DNA of 64,000 nt from Avidehalobacter sp964569265. Lineage in GTDB: Bacteria > Bacillota > Dehalobacteriia > UBA4068 > UBA4997. The notes under the pieces were generated by a model. The model made no database searches and was not told the origin of the DNA. It saw only the letters and a program-made list of their open reading frames with translations. A program made the position numbers and the translations under genes. The stretch is taken from contig CAZMTO010000003.1 of assembly GCA_964569265.1 (NCBI GenBank), positions 17,424 to 81,423 on the forward strand, written 5' to 3'. This document shows positions 59,831 to 64,000 of the stretch, one piece after another (position 1 is the stretch's first letter; every line of letters starts with the position of its first letter).

Positions 59831-60904
59831 ATGTCTATTATGGGTATGCGCGAATGGTTTCGCAAAAACAGAGTAATTATGATGATTGTAGGTGCCCTGC
59901 TGCTGCTTGGTCTGCTGGTATCCTACGGTCGTTTTGGTGCAAGCTCCGGTGCTACTGCCGCTGACTATGAAAAGGCCATTGAAGCCGCCAGAGCAACTTA
60001 TGCCGAAAATTCTGCCGAGCCGGCTAACGTACAAAATCTGGCCGCCGTTTTGGCTGAATACGCCAGCTTTTTAAATCAGTCTGATGCTGACCAGGAAGAA
60101 GTAGATGCCGTAGATCAGGAAGCCTTAAAGTATTATGATGAATACTACGGGCTGATGATTTTGCAAAGCACCGCTGCTTATAACGAAACCCCCAACTATG
60201 CTAATGCATATACGGTTGCATCTTATGTAAGCCAGCGTTCTAATGCCCAAAGCTATATTGACGGTATGGACGGCAGCGCACTTGCCGCCGAAGCTAACAA
60301 GTGGATGACCATTGCGATGAATCACCGCATAGATGAGGTTAACGCCGAACTGACCGAAGCTCCCAGTGATTCTGCTAAGCTGGCAGACCTGGCCGGTGCT
60401 ACCGCCGCATCGGCATATTATCAGCACGAAACCAGCAGCAGCTTTGACTTAAAGCCGGCCTACACCGAAGCTATAAGCCTGCTGCAAAAGGCCATAGATA
60501 ACGCGCCGGAAGATGCAAAGGCAGAAACGCTTTCCGGTTATTATCAGGATATGGGTGCATATGCTTACAACATTGATAAAATTGCCGATGCTGAAGCATA
60601 TTACAAAGCAGCTATTGCTGCGGCCCCTGCCGATTACAACACCAACATTGCTTTGGCCTCCTTCTACCTGACGGAGGAGCGTTACGATGATGCTGTTGCC
60701 GCATTGCAAACCTACCGTGACAGTCTGGCTGAGGATGATACCAACCGCGAGGGGCTGGAGCAGAGCATTAACTACATTATTGGCCTGCGTGATGCTGCCA
60801 ACGGCGAAATAACCAACCTGCCTGAGGATGACGGCACCGATACCGAAACAGATGCTGACACAGATACGGAAGCTGATACTACTGCTGATGGCAGTGCAGA
60901 ATAA
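59831..60904 (+). CDS. membrane-anchored TPR protein with acidic tail
   Basis: 357-residue protein with a short basic N-terminus, one membrane helix at about 16-34 (MMIVGALLLLGLLVSYG) and a large outside part. Tetratricopeptide-like helices are seen at about 145-315, best in AYNIDKIADAEAYYKAAIAAAPADYNTNIALASFYLTEERYDDAVAALQTY. The end is a Thr/Asp/Glu-rich tail of about 25 residues. Such proteins scaffold envelope complexes, but no partner is evident. ATG 59831 follows GGAGG with 8-base spacing. Confidence 0.85.
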   Translation: MSIMGMREWFRKNRVIMMIVGALLLLGLLVSYGRFGASSGATAADYEKAIEAARATYAENSAEPANVQNLAAVLAEYASFLNQSDADQEEVDAVDQEALKYYDEYYGLMILQSTAAYNETPNYANAYTVASYVSQRSNAQSYIDGMDGSALAAEANKWMTIAMNHRIDEVNAELTEAPSDSAKLADLAGATAASAYYQHETSSSFDLKPAYTEAISLLQKAIDNAPEDAKAETLSGYYQDMGAYAYNIDKIADAEAYYKAAIAAAPADYNTNIALASFYLTEERYDDAVAALQTYRDSLAEDDTNREGLEQSINYIIGLRDAANGEITNLPEDDGTDTETDADTDTEADTTADGSAE

Positions 60905-60909
60905 AAAAA

Positions 60910-60941
60910 ATTATGAGCGGTCTTTGGGCCGCTCATTTTTT
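60910..60941 (+). terminator. terminator of the TPR gene
   Basis: ATGAGCGG (60913-60920), loop, CCGCTCAT (60929-60936), six T. Begins 9 bases after the stop. Confidence 0.9.
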
Positions 60942-60973
60942 ATTGCATTGATATACGACTATGTGGTGATGTG

Positions 60974-61705
60974 ATGAAAGATATTATCAAGAATGTAACA
61001 GGCGATAACCGAACGGCAGCCGACGAAATACGTTTGGCACTGCTGGCCGAACAGGATATTGCTTACCGCAATTTTCACGCGCGATTGGTGCCTAACCTGC
61101 CTAAAACCAGCATAATAGGCGTAAGAACGCCGTGTTTGCGCGCTATGGCAAAGCAGCTTGGCAAGCATCCGGCCAAACGTGCGGCGTTTATGCAGCAGTT
61201 GCCGCACCAATATTATGATGAAAATACCCTGCACGGTATTTTAATTGCCGGCAACCGTAACTTTGCACAGGTTATGGCTGAGCTTGAGGATTTTTTGCCT
61301 TATATTGATAACTGGGCAACCTGCGATTTATGCGACCCTAAAATTTTTGCCGCGCATACCGATGATTTGCTGCCCTATATACGCCGCTGGTTAGCCGATG
61401 ACCACCCTTATACCGTGCGTTTTGCCGTAAATGCCCTAATGCGCTATTACCTTGATGAAAAATTTTTACCGCAATATGCCGATTGGGTGGCAGCCATAAA
61501 CAACCCCGACTATTATGTTAAAATGGGCGCAGCGTGGTATTTTGCTACCGCTTTAGCCAAACAATATAAGGCGGTGCTGCCCATTTTAGAACAGAAACGT
61601 CTGGATGTTGAAACACATAACAAAACCATACAAAAGGCGATAGAAAGCCGACGCATAACCCCGCAGCAAAAAACCTGCCTGCGCAGTTTAAAAATAAAAG
61701 CGTAA
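60974..61705 (+). CDS. AlkD-like DNA alkylation repair (HEAT-repeat) protein
   Basis: 243-residue all-helical protein of the DNA alkylation repair family. Typical segments: IIGVRTPCLRAMAKQLGK near the N-terminus, DNWATCDLCDPKIF in the middle and VKMGAAWYFATALAKQY with the Trp/Asp-type pocket region near the end. AlkD is a DNA glycosylase for bulky cationic lesions; members of this shorter subgroup are less well studied. GTG 60971 and ATG 60974 are both possible starts; the ribosome site is weak (GGTGAT). Confidence 0.85.
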   Translation: MKDIIKNVTGDNRTAADEIRLALLAEQDIAYRNFHARLVPNLPKTSIIGVRTPCLRAMAKQLGKHPAKRAAFMQQLPHQYYDENTLHGILIAGNRNFAQVMAELEDFLPYIDNWATCDLCDPKIFAAHTDDLLPYIRRWLADDHPYTVRFAVNALMRYYLDEKFLPQYADWVAAINNPDYYVKMGAAWYFATALAKQYKAVLPILEQKRLDVETHNKTIQKAIESRRITPQQKTCLRSLKIKA

Positions 61706-62245
61706 CTAAAATATATAACATATACAATCAATAGCAAATAATATGCCTAAAAACGCGGTAATTCTGCTGATCAGAAAATCACCGGCGTGCGAGGTGAGCT
61801 TTATAAACAGAGGGTAGAGTATGTAGAGAAAAAACATACCACCTAACCCAAAACGCAGGCTGGGGTTTAAAGCAATCCGCCCCTGAAAATTAAGTGCAAA
61901 CCGCGTATAATCCCACAACCAGCCACCGGTGGTAATTTCCATTATGTAGCTGGCAAGCAGCTCTATAATGGTAGTGATAATAACAATAGCGATAAATACA
62001 AGCAGTGGCGTTATATTTACACGTTTAAGGCATATTTTGCGCTTTAATAGCGGGAAAAGTGCAGCAAGCAGCACCACGGCACCGCTGCCGTAAACAACAC
62101 AGTATGGCCCAAACAGCACACCGCGATCAGAAAAACCCCAACGGTAAACCACCACCTCTAAAAACACCTCGTACAGCCAACCCAAGTGTGATGTTAACAA
62201 AAAATACAGAAAAATCAACTGGATTTTACGCATATGTTTTGCCAT
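61706..62245 (-). CDS. membrane protein of the CmpB-like family (putative ABC-transporter type IV)
   Basis: 179-residue membrane protein with about five helices. Family features: HLGWLYEVFLEVVVYRWGFSDRG, GPYCVVYGSGAV, and LLASYIMEITTGGWLWDYTRFALNFQGRIALNPSLRFG. It is of the same family as the 53.3-kb gene but longer. It converges tail to tail with the AlkD-like gene: stop codons are adjacent. Function unknown; it may share transcription with the upstream DHHW/MBOAT genes. ATG with GGAGG (minus strand). Confidence 0.87.
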   Translation of the reverse strand: MAKHMRKIQLIFLYFLLTSHLGWLYEVFLEVVVYRWGFSDRGVLFGPYCVVYGSGAVVLLAALFPLLKRKICLKRVNITPLLVFIAIVIITTIIELLASYIMEITTGGWLWDYTRFALNFQGRIALNPSLRFGLGGMFFLYILYPLFIKLTSHAGDFLISRITAFLGILFAIDCICYIF

Positions 62246-62271
62246 ATTTTACCTCCGGCATAGATCACGGT

Positions 62272-63372
62272 TTAGCTTTTAAAAGCAAAACTGTCGTTTA
62301 ACAACAGGGTGCTGTAAAGCAGCAGAACATCCTGCCCGGCAAATTCAATGTATCTGTCCAGATATTGCGGGCTGATATAGCGAATATCCACCAAAACAAT
62401 GCTGCTGTAAGCCTCGGCCAGCAATGGCACCAGAGAAGCCCCGTAAGAATCGCGGAAAACCACCAACTGTTTATTGTTAGCGGCGTGGGGGTTATCCAGC
62501 CGCAGCAACGCCTTAGTGCCGCCCATAAACACATCGTAAGCGTCCTGGCCGTTTAGCTTGGCAGTATCATAAACAGGCAGGGTTGTGTCTGTTTCGTAAT
62601 CATACACCGTGCAGTCAGCTAAAACATCGTTGGTAAGGTAGCAAAGGGTATCCGGCTTCAGGTTAAGCGCCGACTGCCCATAATACACACCCTTAAACGG
62701 CTGCCAAAAATTTTCCTCATATTTGGCCGACAATGGCGCCGTGCCCATAGCAGCCGCAATTTTAGCGGCAACGGGGGCTAATTTTTCCTGCCGCCAGTGG
62801 GTATCTGTTTTATAGTAAGACGTTAAATCCAGCTCATCAAACAGGTCAATATAGCTAAAATCGGGCAGGGCGCGCGTAATGTCCGCCACCAGCGTCTCGT
62901 AATCAATGCAGGGATAGCCGTATTTAGCGGCAAAATAGCGGTTTTTGTCCGGCACAATGGCTATATAATTGTTAGTATCAGCCGCTGCCAGATAGTTTTG
63001 GTAAATATACGTAAATTTTTGTGCGGCATTTTTTAATGATGCCTCGTTAAGCGAGGTTTCAATTTTGGCAACATAACCGTCTTTTACCGCCAGACCGTTA
63101 TTTTCCTTAATATTCAGCACGGATAGTTGAAAATTGGCCTTTACCGAACGGAAAAAATCACGCGCCGGGAACTGATCCGTTGCATAATCGTCAAATTGCG
63201 TAAACAGCTTGCCGCTTTTTACCGCCTGCCAGCTAAATTGCGGCATTTGCGCCAAGGGTCGCCGCTCAGCTTCGGAAGCAGCAGCAGAGGTATGCAGCAG
63301 GCACAGCAGGGAAAACCCCAAAATAAAGGCTGCAAAGCAAAGTGTTGTTAATACATTTTTAAGCTTGTTCAT
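62272..63372 (-). CDS. DHHW-family exported protein (AlgX/AlgJ-like)
   Basis: 366-residue protein with an N-terminal membrane or signal segment (about 8-30). The DHHW family signature reads YKTDTHW near residue 211, with an upstream segment of the SGNH type (IVPDKNRYF) and a downstream RDSYGASLVPLLAE block that supplies the Ser. Such proteins work with MBOAT acyltransferases to O-acetylate surface polysaccharides; the MBOAT gene precedes it on this strand by 17 bases. The polymer modified is not known. Confidence 0.9.
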   Translation of the reverse strand: MNKLKNVLTTLCFAAFILGFSLLCLLHTSAAASEAERRPLAQMPQFSWQAVKSGKLFTQFDDYATDQFPARDFFRSVKANFQLSVLNIKENNGLAVKDGYVAKIETSLNEASLKNAAQKFTYIYQNYLAAADTNNYIAIVPDKNRYFAAKYGYPCIDYETLVADITRALPDFSYIDLFDELDLTSYYKTDTHWRQEKLAPVAAKIAAAMGTAPLSAKYEENFWQPFKGVYYGQSALNLKPDTLCYLTNDVLADCTVYDYETDTTLPVYDTAKLNGQDAYDVFMGGTKALLRLDNPHAANNKQLVVFRDSYGASLVPLLAEAYSSIVLVDIRYISPQYLDRYIEFAGQDVLLLYSTLLLNDSFAFKS

Positions 63373-63389
63373 ATTGGCGGCACCCCCCC

Positions 63390-64000
63390 CTAAAACCTGA
63401 AGTATAAAAACGGGTTAAAAGAACCGTCTACCAGATAAGCCGTTACCACCAGCAGCAGGCACAACATAACCAACGGCTGACCAAAAACCGCCACAGGCTG
63501 CACGGCGGCAATTTTGGCAACAGCCTGCTTTACCAGCGGTGTTGCGCCAACTATGGCGGCTGCCAGCAGCAGGGCATAGCTTTGCAGGTAATAGCCGGTA
63601 AGCGGCGACCAAAGCGGCAGCCCGCCCAAACCGAACATTGCGGCAATATCGCTTGCGGCCTGCGCTAAATCGGCAGCATTAAAAATAACAAAGCTTACTG
63701 CCACCGCCACAATAATATATATATGCGCCAACATCGCCGGCAGCTTTGCCAGCAGATTCGCCAAAAACAGCTTTTCGGCCACTAACAGCACACCAAAATA
63801 TAAGCCCCACAGCACAAAGTTCCAGCTTGCGCCGTGCCACAGGCCCGTTAAAAACCACACTACAAAAATGTTAAACACCCAGTGGGGCAGGGGCACACGG
63901 TTGCCGCCCAGCGGTATATACAAATAATCGCGGAACCAGCTACCCAACGAGATATGCCAGCGCCGCCAAAATTCGGCAGCACTTTTGGCAACAAACGGGT
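63390..64000 (-). CDS. MBOAT O-acyltransferase (AlgI/DltB-like), 5' part outside the window
   Basis: C-terminal 203 residues of a membrane-bound O-acyltransferase; the reading frame stays open to the window edge, so the start is missing. Conserved AEFWRRWHIS followed by SWFRDYLYIPLGG lies at the window end, and the second catalytic His is in GLWHGASWNFVLWG. Several helices follow and end in NPFLYFRF. It should pass acetyl groups across the membrane to the DHHW partner encoded 17 bases on. The last residues match the common AlgI end. Confidence 0.92.
   Translation of the reverse strand, partial: PFVAKSAAEFWRRWHISLGSWFRDYLYIPLGGNRVPLPHWVFNIFVVWFLTGLWHGASWNFVLWGLYFGVLLVAEKLFLANLLAKLPAMLAHIYIIVAVAVSFVIFNAADLAQAASDIAAMFGLGGLPLWSPLTGYYLQSYALLLAAAIVGATPLVKQAVAKIAAVQPVAVFGQPLVMLCLLLVVTAYLVDGSFNPFLYFRF

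Noticed and set aside
1..64000. Prophage, insertion sequence, CRISPR array, rRNA
   Set aside because: No transposase, integrase, phage structural gene, regular spaced repeat array or rRNA sequence was found on either strand.

Overview
The window is one contiguous stretch of bacterial chromosome with about 62 protein genes, one tRNA gene and no mobile element, CRISPR array or rRNA. The gene set points to an anaerobic or microaerophilic member of the Firmicutes, most likely a Negativicutes species close to Phascolarctobacterium or Acidaminococcus. This is inference, not proof. The supporting signs are a b558-type succinate dehydrogenase/fumarate reductase, a succinate-type CoA-transferase, a type III glutamine synthetase, a split archaeal-type glutamate synthase, the order ruvCAB-queH-spoIID-queA-tgt-yajC-secDF, and the mreBCD-PBP2-minCDE-rodA block of a rod-shaped cell. 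Many starts are TTG or GTG placed 7-9 bases after a strong AGGAGG, and several starts below were chosen on that basis.

Layout. 1-2 kb: a Y-family polymerase with a YolD-like partner. 2-6 kb: a Kef-type antiporter, a DMT exporter and an orphan lipoprotein. 6-9 kb, minus strand: a CapA-like lipoprotein and the CoA-transferase. 9-15 kb: dihydroorotase, valS, folC, maf. 15-24 kb: cell-shape and division genes (mreBCD, PBP2, a shortened minC, minD, minE, rodA, a DD-carboxypeptidase). 24-33 kb: Holliday-junction, queuosine and Sec genes. 33-41 kb: recJ, miaB, an endonuclease IV-like gene, then sdhCAB and tRNA-Gly(CCC). 41-44 kb, minus strand: a collagen-like surface protein and glnN. 44-53 kb: the nitrogen-assimilation locus. 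53-61 kb: SRP/ribosome maturation genes (ylxM, ffh, rpsP, khpA, rimM, trmD) and small regulators. 61-64 kb, minus strand: an envelope cluster ending in an MBOAT acyltransferase cut by the window edge.

The most interesting region is 44-53 kb. glnN and a five-gene glutamate synthase operon diverge from a 372-base spacer that holds two good sigma-70 promoters, a doubled TGTATACA palindrome and, in the glnN leader, a complete intrinsic terminator. That terminator's 5' arm can instead form a hairpin with a six-base loop carrying A1 and G4, the loop signature of ANTAR antiterminator targets. Five genes downstream lies an ANTAR protein whose receiver domain has lost its phosphorylation residues, directly after a divergent type I glutamine synthetase. 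A glnA-ANTAR pairing is known in clostridia; the attenuator proposed for the unlinked-direction glnN gene is, as far as I can tell from sequence alone, a new and testable link.

Other points of note are a TrmD fused to a second SPOUT methyltransferase domain, a MinC made of only the C-terminal domain, a BclA-like collagen protein with a nine-cysteine head, and several structured intergenic elements (rimM leader, secF-recJ, ylxM leader).
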